A stretch of 64,000 nt of DNA from Maribacter dokdonensis DSW-8 (GTDB lineage Bacteria > Bacteroidota > Bacteroidia > Flavobacteriales > Flavobacteriaceae): assembly GCF_001447995.1 (NCBI RefSeq), contig NZ_LDPE01000004.1, positions 171,183 through 235,182 on the forward strand. Direction: 5' to 3'. Below the pieces are notes generated by a model. It ran no database searches. It worked only from the letters and a program-made list of their open reading frames with translations, and had not been told where the DNA came from. Made by a program: the position numbers and the translations under genes. Below, one piece after another: positions 35,920-44,908 of the stretch (position 1 is the stretch's first letter; every line of letters starts with the position of its first letter).

Positions 35920-38121
35920 TTAACCTATTACGGATTTCTCCGTAATAAACGGTTGATTATAATGTCTTTGTCCTGTAGCTTTATAAAGGGCATTGGCCAA
36001 CGCGCCAATAATTGGAGGTAAAGATGGCTCTCCCAAACCTGTTGGGTCAATTCCGTTATCCACAAAGAACGTTTCTATTTCTTTAGGTGCTTCCTTATGT
36101 CTTATTAAGCGATAAGTGTCAAAATTCTTGTGTTGTGGTTGCCCGTTTTCAAAGGTCATTTCACTATAGGTGGCATGCCCTATGCCATCTATAATACCAC
36201 CTTCAATTTGGTTTTTTGCAGCCATTGGGTTGATTACAATACCGCAATCTACCGCACACCATACTTTATCAACTTTTGGAGCATCCGTATCATCATTTAA
36301 GTCTAATACTTGTGCAACATAAGAGTTATGGCAGTAATAGGCAGAAACACCTCTTTTTGCACTACCTTGCCCGTTAGACCAACCGGATTTATCCCTTACC
36401 AATTTTAAAACACCGGCATAACGCTCGGGATCGTAATCGTTCTTTTCTGGTTCACCAACAGGATTTTTAATTGCTCTGTCAAAAAGTTCCAGTCTGAACT
36501 CAATAGGGTCTTTACCTGCGGCTTCTGCAACTTCATCAATAAAGGCTTGTTCTGCACCGGCAACAAAGTTTGAGCGTGGTGCTCGCCAAGCTCCGGTAGT
36601 AACTACCGTTTCTAAATTAAACTTCTCAGCTAAGTAATTATCTACGGCACCGGCAGGAAACCTGTTTTCAAAAAGTAGGTCGTCATTAGATCCGGCACCT
36701 TTAACATGCCATGCAAGCAAGTTACCCTCTTTATCCAATGCTGCTTTATATTTTACCTTGTATGTAGGGCGATATGTACCTTGGGTCATATCATCCTCTC
36801 GGGTATATACTAATTTTATGGGAGCTTGCATTTTTTGTGAAATCACCGCAGCTTCTACTCCAAATGTTCCATAGAGGCGTCTTCCAAAACCACCACCCAT
36901 ACGGGTCATTTTAATATCGATTTTTTCAACCGGTAAGCCTAATCTAGAAGCCAATGTTTTTTCTAAAAACTCAGGTGTTTGTATGGGACCGTTCAATAGC
37001 GCCCTTTCTCCATTTACATCTGCAAAGAAGTTCATGGGCTCCATGGTATTGTGTGCTAAAAATGGTGCGCTATACGTACGTTCAATAATCTTATCGGCTT
37101 TTCTAAATGCACTTGCCACATCACCATCTTTACGTGCAGGTTTTTTAGAAGTAGAATTCAATAATTTAGTCAATGCCTCATCATGGCCTTCGGTACTTTC
37201 TAAGGTCGAAGTTTCTTCCCATTCAACCTTCAACGCTTTTTTGGCTTGCATACATTGCCAGGTAGAATCACCTACAATGGCTACCAATTTAGCAATTGCA
37301 CCACCATCGGACCATTGTTTTTCAACATTTTCAGGATAAACATCAATAGGGAAAACATCTTTAATGCCGGGCATAGATTTTACAGCTTCGGCATCCATTG
37401 ATTTATAGGTGAGTCCAAAGGCTGGTGGATGTATGATCATGGCAATCATCATACCTTCCTCTTGAATATCAATACCAAATAAAGGTTTACCGGTAACCAA
37501 ATTAGGTCCGTCAACATTTCTTTTATCCGTTCCTATAATATTGAAATCACTTGTTTCTTTTAACGCAACCTCTTCTGGCACGGTCATGGTAGCGGCTTTA
37601 GAGGCCATTTCTCCAAAACCAGCGGAATTGTCAGAGGCGGTATGGCTTATAACACCATTGTCAACTGTTATTTCAGAGGCATCTACTTGCCATGCATCCG
37701 CTGCCGCAGCAACTAACATATGTTTTGCTGTGGCACCGGCCATTCTAAGTCCAGACCAACCAGCTCTTATAGATTGGCTTCCTCCCGCAAGTTGTCTTTG
37801 GAAAATATCGGTATTCAAAGGGGCTTGTTCAACCACAACGTCTTTCCAATCAACACCTAGTTCATCTGCTATGATCATAGGCATTGAGGTTTTTACATTC
37901 TGTCCAATTTCTGGATTTGGAGACATTATGGTTACCAAACCGTTATCGGCAATTTTTAAGAAACCATTAATGTTGAACCATTCCTTTGGTATACTTTTTA
38001 TTTGTTCTGGTGTTGGTTTGCATGAAGCAAGCCAGCTAAACCCTAAGATCATTCCGCCACCTGCTAGCGTACTACTTTTTAGAAAGGAACGTCTATTATA
38101 TGAAGTTTTAATGAGTGTCAT
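35920..38121 (-). CDS. molybdopterin-binding subunit of a xanthine-dehydrogenase-type hydroxylase (IorB-like)
   Basis: This 733-residue protein begins with a twin-arginine signal (NRRSFLKSST), so it is exported folded. Molybdenum-domain landmarks are present: GGGFGRR, GAWRAPRSN and the late catalytic Glu in GLGEPSLPP. The length and internal order fit the isoquinoline 1-oxidoreductase beta or aldehyde oxidase type. It works with the [2Fe-2S] subunit encoded just upstream (49-base gap). No FAD subunit, cytochrome c or XdhC-type maturation gene is in the window. The substrate (N-heterocycle or aldehyde) cannot be told. Confidence 0.85.
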   Translation of the reverse strand: MTLIKTSYNRRSFLKSSTLAGGGMILGFSWLASCKPTPEQIKSIPKEWFNINGFLKIADNGLVTIMSPNPEIGQNVKTSMPMIIADELGVDWKDVVVEQAPLNTDIFQRQLAGGSQSIRAGWSGLRMAGATAKHMLVAAAADAWQVDASEITVDNGVISHTASDNSAGFGEMASKAATMTVPEEVALKETSDFNIIGTDKRNVDGPNLVTGKPLFGIDIQEEGMMIAMIIHPPAFGLTYKSMDAEAVKSMPGIKDVFPIDVYPENVEKQWSDGGAIAKLVAIVGDSTWQCMQAKKALKVEWEETSTLESTEGHDEALTKLLNSTSKKPARKDGDVASAFRKADKIIERTYSAPFLAHNTMEPMNFFADVNGERALLNGPIQTPEFLEKTLASRLGLPVEKIDIKMTRMGGGFGRRLYGTFGVEAAVISQKMQAPIKLVYTREDDMTQGTYRPTYKVKYKAALDKEGNLLAWHVKGAGSNDDLLFENRFPAGAVDNYLAEKFNLETVVTTGAWRAPRSNFVAGAEQAFIDEVAEAAGKDPIEFRLELFDRAIKNPVGEPEKNDYDPERYAGVLKLVRDKSGWSNGQGSAKRGVSAYYCHNSYVAQVLDLNDDTDAPKVDKVWCAVDCGIVINPMAAKNQIEGGIIDGIGHATYSEMTFENGQPQHKNFDTYRLIRHKEAPKEIETFFVDNGIDPTGLGEPSLPPIIGALANALYKATGQRHYNQPFITEKSVIG

Positions 38122-38169
38122 CTGTTTGTTTTTTTAGAAGGTTAAAATCTCAATTAGAGTGCAAATCTT

Positions 38170-38634
38170 TTACGCATTTGAACTACTTGCAGCGTTTTTA
38201 ATTGCTTTCTTAATTCGAGTATAAGTACCACAACGGCAGATGTTACCGTTCATGGCATCTTCAATTTCGGTATCGGTCGGATTAGGATTTCTCTTTAAAA
38301 ATGCACTGGCGTTCATAATTTGACCGGCCTGGCAATACCCACATTGGTAGACATCTTCTTCTAACCAAGCTTTTTGAACTGGGTGATCTCCGTTTTCAGA
38401 GAGACCTTCAATGGTAGTAATTGATTGTTCGCCAACCGCTGATACGGGTAATTGACAAGACCTAACGGCATTGTCGCCCAAATGAACGGTGCAAGCGCCA
38501 CATTGCGCAATACCACAACCAAATTTTGTACCTACTAATTTTAAATGATCTCGTAGCACCCAAAGCATTGGCGTTGATGGGTCAACGTCTACTTCTTGGG
38601 TTTTTCCATTAACTTTTAAATTGAAGTTTGCCAT
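38170..38634 (-). CDS. [2Fe-2S] small subunit of the molybdenum hydroxylase (IorA-like)
   Basis: This 154-residue protein carries two iron-sulfur modules: a plant-type ferredoxin set [14 protein letters not shown] with a later Cys in RSCQLP, and a C-terminal four-helix set [10 protein letters not shown] with CRCGTY. It has no signal of its own, as expected for a subunit carried out by the Tat signal of its partner. It is the first gene of this two-gene minus-strand operon and moves electrons from the molybdenum site to an unknown acceptor. Confidence 0.9.
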   Translation of the reverse strand: MANFNLKVNGKTQEVDVDPSTPMLWVLRDHLKLVGTKFGCGIAQCGACTVHLGDNAVRSCQLPVSAVGEQSITTIEGLSENGDHPVQKAWLEEDVYQCGYCQAGQIMNASAFLKRNPNPTDTEIEDAMNGNICRCGTYTRIKKAIKNAASSSNA

Positions 38635-38870
38635 GCTATTTTTTGTATTTGTTTGAGTCGCTTGAAATTAAGGTTTTTTTTAGAGTTTTAATGTGGTTTT
38701 AACTTTAAATATTCTTAAAGAAATGCCAACTTTTTGGTTAGCCATTTAGAGTGTCCAATTTGAAAGAGTTATTATAATATTTTATCGTGATATCGTAAGA
38801 AAAGTTATGCAGGTACATTTATCAAAATTAATAACCAATTGCTTAAGGGCATTTAATTGATAAGCACGGT

Positions 38871-39872
38871 ATGATTACTCAAAATATAACCTCAATTTCA
38901 GAATCTATCATAGACACGGTAGGCAACACACCATTGGTAAAGCTTAATAACGTTCTTGATGATTCACATTTTAATTTATTTGGTAAACTAGAGGCGGCTA
39001 ACCCTGCGGGGAGTATTAAGGATAGAACCTCACTTTATATTATAGAACAGGCACTTGCAAGTGGAACAATTAAAAAGGGAGATACCGTAATAGAATCAAG
39101 TTCCGGAAACATGGCCTTGGGCCTTGCCCAAGCTTGTTTGTATTATGGTTTAAAACTTATAGTCGTAGTGGACCCCAAACTAAATTCACATACAGAAAAG
39201 ATTTTAAAAACCTATGGCGTACGCATTGAGCATGTTACGGTACCCAAGGAAAATGGCGGCTATTTAGCGGCTAGGCTTGAGAGGGTTCAACAATTATTGG
39301 ATCAAATACCCAACAGTTATTGGTCTAACCAATATGGTAATCAAAATAATCCATTAACGCATCATGAAACTATGTCTGAACTAATGGATTCTTTACATGG
39401 CAAGTTAGATTACCTATTCGTTGCTACAAGTACTTGTGGAACACTAATGGGCTGTGCAGATTATATCCACGAAAACCATTTGAACACCAAAATTATTGCC
39501 GTTGATGCCGTTGGAAGTGTTCTTTTTGGCGGTCCACCATTAAAGAGGTTGATACCGGGTCATGGTGCCGGTGTGCCCTCTCAATTTTTAAATACCAGTA
39601 GAATTTATGATCATGTGTATGTAGATGATGTGGATTGCGCCCGCGGATGCTGGAGCTTACTGGAAAAAGAAGCCATTTTATGTGGTGGTTCTTCTGGTGG
39701 AATGATCAGTGCCGTACGTAAATACAGTCAAAAAATGGAGCAGGATAGTAATTGTGCACTGTTTCTATGTGATCGTGGAGAACGTTATTTAGATACCATT
39801 TATAATAGAGATTGGTTATTAAAAGAACTTCCGGAAAGTAAAAACGCTTTTACGCCAATTGGCGGTTGGTAG
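38871..39872 (+). CDS. SbnA-like PLP-dependent synthase (cysteine-synthase fold)
   Basis: This 333-residue fold-type II PLP enzyme has GNTPLVKL, the PLP Lys in GSIKDR, the substrate loop SSSGNMALGLA and the phosphate loop GGSSGG. The overall sequence, including QYGNQNNPLTHHETM and the C-terminal FLCDRGERYLDT, resembles SbnA, which joins O-phosphoserine and glutamate on the way to 2,3-diaminopropionate in staphyloferrin B. It leads a three-gene operon with an FAD enzyme 12 bases later. A plain cysteine synthase is less likely because of the neighbours. The product here is unknown. Confidence 0.8.
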   Translation: MITQNITSISESIIDTVGNTPLVKLNNVLDDSHFNLFGKLEAANPAGSIKDRTSLYIIEQALASGTIKKGDTVIESSSGNMALGLAQACLYYGLKLIVVVDPKLNSHTEKILKTYGVRIEHVTVPKENGGYLAARLERVQQLLDQIPNSYWSNQYGNQNNPLTHHETMSELMDSLHGKLDYLFVATSTCGTLMGCADYIHENHLNTKIIAVDAVGSVLFGGPPLKRLIPGHGAGVPSQFLNTSRIYDHVYVDDVDCARGCWSLLEKEAILCGGSSGGMISAVRKYSQKMEQDSNCALFLCDRGERYLDTIYNRDWLLKELPESKNAFTPIGGW

Positions 39873-39884
39873 AAGAGATATGTT

Positions 39885-41690
39885 ATGGAAAATACACAAT
39901 CATATAAAATAGGCATTGTAGGTTTTGGACCTAAAGGCTTCTATGCATTTGAAAGATTAATTGCATATATAAAAACTTATAATCTGTTTGAACACATACA
40001 AGTACATATTTTTAATTCGACGGGTTTTTTAGCCTCTGGAGATGTTTATAGACAAGATCAACCGGAGTATTTGATCATGAATTATACCAATGGTAATATT
40101 TCTGGTTGGGCTTTGCAAGAGCCATTTTCAGTAGTACCTAAAACTCCTGATTTTGTATCATGGCTTGAAAATAACAATTATGGAAGCACTTCGCCTAATT
40201 CATATGCTCCTAGAGCGCTAGTAGGTGAATATTTATCAGATTGTTATCATCAGGTTATGGAACATTTACCAGACAATGTAGAAGTTATAGATCATATAGG
40301 TTTGGTCACTAATGTAGTCAAGAATAACAACGAGTATCAGTTGCATTTTAAAAATGATGGGCTATCACAGGAATACGTGGTTAATTGTGATAAGGTACTT
40401 TTTACTACTGGTCACAATACGTTTAAATCTCAACGAGATAAATCCGTTGATAATGCCAAAAAGATAAACTTTATTTACCCTACCAATGATACATTAAAAC
40501 ATCTGAAAAAAGATTCATTAGTGGGAATTAAAGGCTTTGGGTTAACCGCCATTGATGCTATTTTGGCGTTGACCGAGGGTAGGGATGGAACTTTTGTCAA
40601 AAATGAAAAAGGAGTATTAAAATACGAGGCATCTGGTAAAGAACCATTTAAAATTTATCCGTTTTCAAGAACCGGATTGCCAATGATACCTAGAAATGGT
40701 TCCACTGAATCTTCTATAGAATTACATTATTTTACCCAAGAGTGTATGGCTCACTTAAAGGAAAATAAACCCGTAAGTTTTGAGTGTACGGTACTACCTT
40801 TGATAAAGAAAGAATTCTATTTTGCTTACTACAGTGTTTTGTTCAAAAACTATGGACATCAGTTTTATTACGATGAAGATTTTACCGTACTGGAAAATCA
40901 AGTGCAGTACTTTCATGAAGATTATCCTGAATCACCCGTTTTTAATTGGGATAGCATAGTAAATCCGTTTAATGATGAGCCTATTTTATCAACGGTGCTT
41001 TTACAATGCTATCTAGAATTTTTAATACAGGAAGCAAAAAAAGGAGAGGATGAAAGTCCATTTTTGGCTGCTGTTGGCGCATGGCGCAAAATAAGTCCGT
41101 TATTCAATGAACTGTACAGTTTTGGAGGATTGGATGCCGCTTCGCATAAATTGTTTGATACGTACTATTTTGGACTGTTCAATAGATTGTCATATGGTCC
41201 GCCAGTACAGAATATGCAGAAAATGCTGGCATTGTGCAAAGCGGGTATTTTAGATTTCACTTATATAAAAGCTTCGACTTGTTCAGAAAACACCGTGGAC
41301 GACAATTATACTTTGCAATTAAATGATGCCCAGGCTACAGAACTAAATTACATAGTCAATGCCACCATTTCCAGAGCAAGAGAGGGTGAATTTAAAAACG
41401 AGCTATACCAAAACTTAATAAAGAACGGTCTAGTACGTGCGTTTCAAAATAAACTAAATACCAGTTATAGCCCGGGTTGTGTGGATATAGATGAAAACGG
41501 TAATGCCATAAATGCACATGGTAAAGTTGATTCCCATATTACATTTTATGGTACTCCAACTGAAGGAATAACCTGTGATAATGATACCCTATCTAGGTCT
41601 AGAAACAATTTTGCAACTATTTGGGCAAAGCAAACCTGTTACAGCATATTAAAAAAAGCTAGAATCACCGAAAATTATGGAGGAGAATAA
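39885..41690 (+). CDS. FAD/NAD(P)-binding oxidoreductase, large, in SbnA-like operon
   Basis: This 601-residue protein has an N-terminal dinucleotide motif GIVGFGPKGFYAFERL (about residues 9-24) and the pattern SGDVYRQDQPEYLIMNY typical of the FAD-NAD(P)-binding (HI0933/NAD_binding_9-like) group; a second Gly motif is near GIKGFGLTAIDA (about 213). No signal peptide. Between an SbnA-like synthase and a PLP decarboxylase, it could oxidise or hydroxylate an amino-acid intermediate, a role that in the siderophore pathway is filled by the unrelated dehydrogenase SbnB. The following gene overlaps or abuts its stop. Reaction unknown. Confidence 0.7.
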   Translation: MENTQSYKIGIVGFGPKGFYAFERLIAYIKTYNLFEHIQVHIFNSTGFLASGDVYRQDQPEYLIMNYTNGNISGWALQEPFSVVPKTPDFVSWLENNNYGSTSPNSYAPRALVGEYLSDCYHQVMEHLPDNVEVIDHIGLVTNVVKNNNEYQLHFKNDGLSQEYVVNCDKVLFTTGHNTFKSQRDKSVDNAKKINFIYPTNDTLKHLKKDSLVGIKGFGLTAIDAILALTEGRDGTFVKNEKGVLKYEASGKEPFKIYPFSRTGLPMIPRNGSTESSIELHYFTQECMAHLKENKPVSFECTVLPLIKKEFYFAYYSVLFKNYGHQFYYDEDFTVLENQVQYFHEDYPESPVFNWDSIVNPFNDEPILSTVLLQCYLEFLIQEAKKGEDESPFLAAVGAWRKISPLFNELYSFGGLDAASHKLFDTYYFGLFNRLSYGPPVQNMQKMLALCKAGILDFTYIKASTCSENTVDDNYTLQLNDAQATELNYIVNATISRAREGEFKNELYQNLIKNGLVRAFQNKLNTSYSPGCVDIDENGNAINAHGKVDSHITFYGTPTEGITCDNDTLSRSRNNFATIWAKQTCYSILKKARITENYGGE

Positions 41691-41691
41691 G

Positions 41692-43149
41692 ATGTATTAT
41701 AAAGGAAAACCAAAATATCAACTTACACCGAAAACATCGGATTGGATGCATGAATTATTTAACAATCAATCCGTTGTTAAAGGTTTGGTAGAAAGATATG
41801 GTTCACCGATCAATGTACATCATTTGCCATCTTTCAACAACAATTGTGAGATGTACAAACAAGTATTTGAGAGTTACGGATTAAAATATAGAATCTTCTA
41901 TGCCAGAAAGGCCAATAAATCTAGAGGGTTGGTAAAACAAGCATTTGCATCGGGTATTGGTGTAGATACCGCCAGTTTTAAAGAATTGGAACAATCATTG
42001 GCATTAGGTGGTAATAGTGAAAATTTAGTGCTTACAGCTGCAATTAAGACAGAACCGCAAATTGAATTGGCCATAAAGAATGGCGTTCCTATCATATTGG
42101 ATAATGAAGACGAGTGTGTACTAACACAAGCAATTGCCAATAGAATTGGTCTAAAAGCAAATGTAGGTTTTCGCATTAGCGGATTTACCGTTGACCAAGA
42201 AAAACTTTATAGCCGTTTTGGTTTTGATGTTGATGAGGTAGTAAACTTCATTGCATCATATGTTGGGGAAAACAAGTCCTTTGATATGCTTGATGTTACC
42301 GGACTTCACTTTCATTTAGATGGATATTCCACTTATCAACGCAGCGTAAGTTTGGTTGCCAGCGTTCAAATATTTTCAAAGTTGAAAGAAAAAGGATATG
42401 CAATGTCCTTTATTGATATAGGTGGGGGTATACTAATGAACTATTTAGAAGATGAAAAAGAATGGAATACATTCAATGAACATTTGAAGAAGTCGGTCTT
42501 GGAAGATAGCAATGATATTACGTTTAACAATAATAGTCTTGGTTTTAGACTGGAGGATGGTCAGTTACGTGGTAAACTGAATACGTATCCGTTTTTTAAT
42601 GAGATAAACAAAGAAAGTTTTATTGGAGAAGTACTGGATTTTGTAGATGATCAATCTGGTTTGTCGGTAGCATCATTATTAGTAAAGAATGGAGTTGAAT
42701 TGCGAATAGAACCCGGTAGATCATTATTAGATCAAGTAGGTATGACAATTGCAAAAGTGATACACCGAAAGAAAGATGCAAAAGGGCAGTGGTTGGTAGG
42801 TCTAGAAATGAATATGAGCCAAATGATGAGTTCTAGCGCAGATTTTCTTTTAGACCCGTTTATGTTATATAATTCTGAGGTTGAAAAAAACGAGAATGTA
42901 GATGTATTTTTTACAGGAGCCTATTGTTTAGAAAGAGATGTGTTGCTGAAGAGAAAAATAACCTTGCCTAGATTACCTGCAATAGGGGAGTATGTTGCTT
43001 TTGTCAATACTGCTGGTTATATGATGCATTTTTTTGAAACCGAGGCGCATTTATTTGAGTTGTCATCCAATCTAATGTTTACGGGGTCCAATGAAAAATT
43101 ATCGTTTTTTCAATTTATTGATGATGCCAAAATTGCCTTGGAACAGTAA
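41692..43149 (+). CDS. PLP-dependent decarboxylase (alanine-racemase fold), Y4yA/SbnH-like
   Basis: This protein has about 485 residues from the ATG at 41692, which has GGAGGAG 7-8 bases upstream; ATG at 41677 would add five residues and overlap the previous gene by 14 bases. Fold-type III features are clear: PLP Lys in FYARKANKS, HFHLDGYS, the Gly-rich DIGGGIL, EPGRSL and the C-terminal YCLERD and TAGY active-site loops of the diaminopimelate/ornithine decarboxylase group. It probably decarboxylates the D- or L-centre of the operon's product, as SbnH does in staphyloferrin B, but no siderophore synthetase or exporter gene follows. Confidence 0.78.
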   Translation: MYYKGKPKYQLTPKTSDWMHELFNNQSVVKGLVERYGSPINVHHLPSFNNNCEMYKQVFESYGLKYRIFYARKANKSRGLVKQAFASGIGVDTASFKELEQSLALGGNSENLVLTAAIKTEPQIELAIKNGVPIILDNEDECVLTQAIANRIGLKANVGFRISGFTVDQEKLYSRFGFDVDEVVNFIASYVGENKSFDMLDVTGLHFHLDGYSTYQRSVSLVASVQIFSKLKEKGYAMSFIDIGGGILMNYLEDEKEWNTFNEHLKKSVLEDSNDITFNNNSLGFRLEDGQLRGKLNTYPFFNEINKESFIGEVLDFVDDQSGLSVASLLVKNGVELRIEPGRSLLDQVGMTIAKVIHRKKDAKGQWLVGLEMNMSQMMSSSADFLLDPFMLYNSEVEKNENVDVFFTGAYCLERDVLLKRKITLPRLPAIGEYVAFVNTAGYMMHFFETEAHLFELSSNLMFTGSNEKLSFFQFIDDAKIALEQ

Positions 43150-43242
43150 AGATATCTTGCAATATGTAATGCATCAATAACTGTATTTTTCAAGGTAAGG
43201 GAACGGTATGGTATTGGGTAAATTGTATTAAAACAATATATC

Positions 43243-43641
43243 ATGAAAATACAAGCATATTTAGCCTTTAACGGTAATTGTCAAGAAGCATTGCACTTCT
43301 ACGCAAACCTGTTCAATGCAGACATAAAAAATAAGCAAACATACGAGGATAAGAAAATAGATGTTCCGTCTTCTTATCGTGGAAAATTACAGCACGCAGA
43401 GCTCAAAGGAAAAGGAGTTCATTTTATGGCATATGATGCCTCTCCAGACACACCTTTGAACAAAGGCAATCAAATTAATATGAGTGTTGATCTCGATAAT
43501 TTGGACGAAGGCAAACAGTTATTTAATGACTTGTCAAGTGGAGGTCAAGTACACCATGAATTTAGGGAACGTGAATGGGGGCATTTTGGTAGATGTACCG
43601 ATCGTTTTGGTATAGGATGGATGGTAAACGTTGATAAGTAA
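43243..43641 (+). CDS. VOC-superfamily protein, PhnB-like
   Basis: This 132-residue single-domain protein of the glyoxalase/bleomycin-resistance fold has the PhnB/YjdN layout: AYLAFNGNCQEALHFYANLF at the start, HAELKGKGVHFMAYD in the middle and WGHFGRCTDRFGIGWMVNV at the end. Such proteins may bind metal and small molecules; substrate is unknown. It follows the PLP decarboxylase by 93 bases with its own terminator, so it is probably a separate unit. Confidence 0.82.
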   Translation: MKIQAYLAFNGNCQEALHFYANLFNADIKNKQTYEDKKIDVPSSYRGKLQHAELKGKGVHFMAYDASPDTPLNKGNQINMSVDLDNLDEGKQLFNDLSSGGQVHHEFREREWGHFGRCTDRFGIGWMVNVDK

Positions 43642-43661
43642 AAATCAAAAATAAATAAAGT

Positions 43662-43712
43662 AAGAGGTATTTTCTAGCGGCAATTATTGTCGTTTGAAAA
43701 GCCTCTTTTATT
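43662..43712 (+). terminator. probable terminator after VOC gene
   Basis: AAGAGG (43662-43667) pairs with CCTCTT (43702-43707), with an inner partial stem CGGCAA/TTGTCG, followed by TTTATT. A few mismatches make it weaker than the other terminators here. Confidence 0.55.
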
Positions 43713-43718
43713 ATTAAC

Positions 43719-43731
43719 CTCGCTAGGCGAG
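43719..43731 (+). promoter_or_regulatory. leader hairpin upstream of hibernation factor gene
   Basis: CTCGC-TAG-GCGAG is a perfect 5-bp GC-rich hairpin ending 17 bases before the hpf ATG, in an otherwise A-rich leader. It could hinder or time ribosome loading. Confidence 0.35.
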
Positions 43732-43748
43732 TAAAAACAAGAGAATTT

Positions 43749-44051
43749 ATGGAAATTATATATGAGTATGATGGTGTAACAGCAAGTGACAGGTTGGAAA
43801 CATATATCAAGGACAAGCTGGACAAATTGCATGCAAAATTTGATGATGTAATTAGGGCAGATGTATTTATAAAGCAAGAAAACACATCTTCTGATGAAAC
43901 AGGTATGATCTGTAATATACGGTTAAGTGTACCTGGTCCTAGAATTTTTGCAGAAGCCAGTAATCAAAATTTTGAAGAGTCGGTAAACGAATCTATTAGT
44001 GAACTGGAAAGACAGTTGAGAAAACGTAAGGATAAAATGAAAACGTATTAA
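43749..44051 (+). CDS. hpf: ribosome hibernation-promoting factor, short HPF/RaiA family
   Basis: This 100-residue single-domain protein has the beta-alpha-beta-beta-beta-alpha pattern of the family (VTASDRLETYIKDKLDKLHAKFDDVIRADVFIK, then ICNIRLSVPGPRIFAEASNQNFEESVNESISELERQLRKRKDK). Short HPFs bind the 30S decoding region in stationary phase and promote inactive 70S/100S forms. The basic C-terminal end fits rRNA contact. A hairpin lies in its leader and a tiny basic ORF follows 9 bases later, in front of a strong terminator, so expression may be tied to stress or starvation. Confidence 0.9.
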   Translation: MEIIYEYDGVTASDRLETYIKDKLDKLHAKFDDVIRADVFIKQENTSSDETGMICNIRLSVPGPRIFAEASNQNFEESVNESISELERQLRKRKDKMKTY

Positions 44052-44060
44052 ACTTAGATT

Positions 44061-44147
44061 ATGAAAAAAGCATTGTTATTATATTTTGGTAAAAAGTTCT
44101 ATAAAAGTTGGCTAAGGAAAAAACGAGCTCAAGCAGCTAGAACTTAA
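44061..44147 (+). CDS. 28-residue basic microprotein
   Basis: An ATG-TAA frame of 28 residues begins MKKALLLYFGKKFYKSWLRKKRAQAAR, a hydrophobic start followed by a strongly basic amphipathic helix. It lies 9 bases after hpf and 17 bases before a strong terminator, so it is probably on the hpf transcript. It could contact rRNA or membrane. It may also be only a chance frame. Confidence 0.4.
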   Translation: MKKALLLYFGKKFYKSWLRKKRAQAART

Positions 44148-44164
44148 AATTAAATATTACGTAT

Positions 44165-44198
44165 AAAAATAGCCCTTGCTAAAACAAGGGCTATTTTT
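44165..44198. terminator. bidirectional terminator between hpf unit and DUF2383 gene
   Basis: AAAAATAGCCCTTG pairs perfectly with CAAGGGCTATTTTT across CTAAAA, a 14-bp stem including the A/T ends. Confidence 0.9.
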
Positions 44199-44216
44199 AT
44201 TGATAATTATATAAGA

Positions 44217-44669
44217 TTATCTATAGTCTTCAAGAACTTCCGTGGTTTCTAAATCATTCTGTAATTGTTCTCTTTGTGCTCTGATAATTTCCTTTAAACG
44301 GTGTGGCATCATGGTTTCTGCCAAGGCATTATCATAATCGTTAATGGCTGCTTTGTCTCCCCTAACTGCTTCCTCTAGCATTGCTTCATCATTATCCTCA
44401 GCAAAGAATGCCTTAACATCCATCCAAGTTCTGTGTAGTGTACCGGCTGCGCTACCTTCAATTTGAACGCTACCTAAATCTAATTCAGGAACAGAACCTC
44501 TAAGTTCTTTCAAGAACTGCATGCGATCTATAATTTTTTTCTCAAAGTAACTTTTAATTCCTACATCCTTTGAATTTTCAGATGCTTTTTCAAAACCTTT
44601 AATGGCATCTTCATTTTTACTTACCAAGTCTTTAAGACTATCTTCAATTTTCTTTATATCGTTATTCAT
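44217..44669 (-). CDS. PA2169/DUF2383-family four-helix bundle protein
   Basis: This protein has about 150 residues from the ATG at 44669 (MNNDIKKIEDSLKDLV); an upstream in-frame ATG at 44690 adds seven residues without family support. The sequence is almost all helical, with EDAIKGFEKASENSKD, SYFEKKIIDRMQFLKEL and GSAAGTLHRTWMDVKAFF, which fit the DUF2383 ferritin-like bundle; some Glu/His could bind metal. It is usually a stress-linked family in Flavobacteria, and here it lies beside hpf and a putative operator. Function is not known. Confidence 0.82.
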   Translation of the reverse strand: MNNDIKKIEDSLKDLVSKNEDAIKGFEKASENSKDVGIKSYFEKKIIDRMQFLKELRGSVPELDLGSVQIEGSAAGTLHRTWMDVKAFFAEDNDEAMLEEAVRGDKAAINDYDNALAETMMPHRLKEIIRAQREQLQNDLETTEVLEDYR

Positions 44670-44732
44670 AATATTAAATTTAATAGGCAATCATGCCTGT
44701 TATTAATCATTTCTGTTATAGGCAATTTAAGG

Positions 44733-44748
44733 GTAAACGGGCGTTTAC
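44733..44748. promoter_or_regulatory. perfect 7-bp inverted repeat, operator-like
   Basis: GTAAACG-GG-CGTTTAC is a perfect inverted repeat with a 2-base centre. It lies between the divergent DUF2383 gene and the microprotein gene at 44909, followed by TTGACG at 44750-44755. That is a likely operator for one or both genes. Confidence 0.45.
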
Positions 44749-44908
44749 ATTGACGTTATACGATAGTACTTTAGCTGTATGCAGTTAAGCTTTAAACTCT
44801 TAAGAATTAGCTTCTAAAAGAAGGTTTTAGCATAGATTTTATATGGATAGAGTTAAGTTGAAATCTAGGTAGTGCTTACATTGTTATCGAACTTAAAAAA
44901 GAAAAACT

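Noticed and set aside
37541..38137. 198-residue forward open frame across the molybdenum subunit gene
   Set aside because: It lies antisense to a strongly supported coding sequence and shows no family features.
38772..38800. Possible promoter and TATCGT direct repeat before the SbnA-like gene
   Set aside because: TTTG to TAATATTTT spacing does not fit the consensus and the repeat is only 6 bases.
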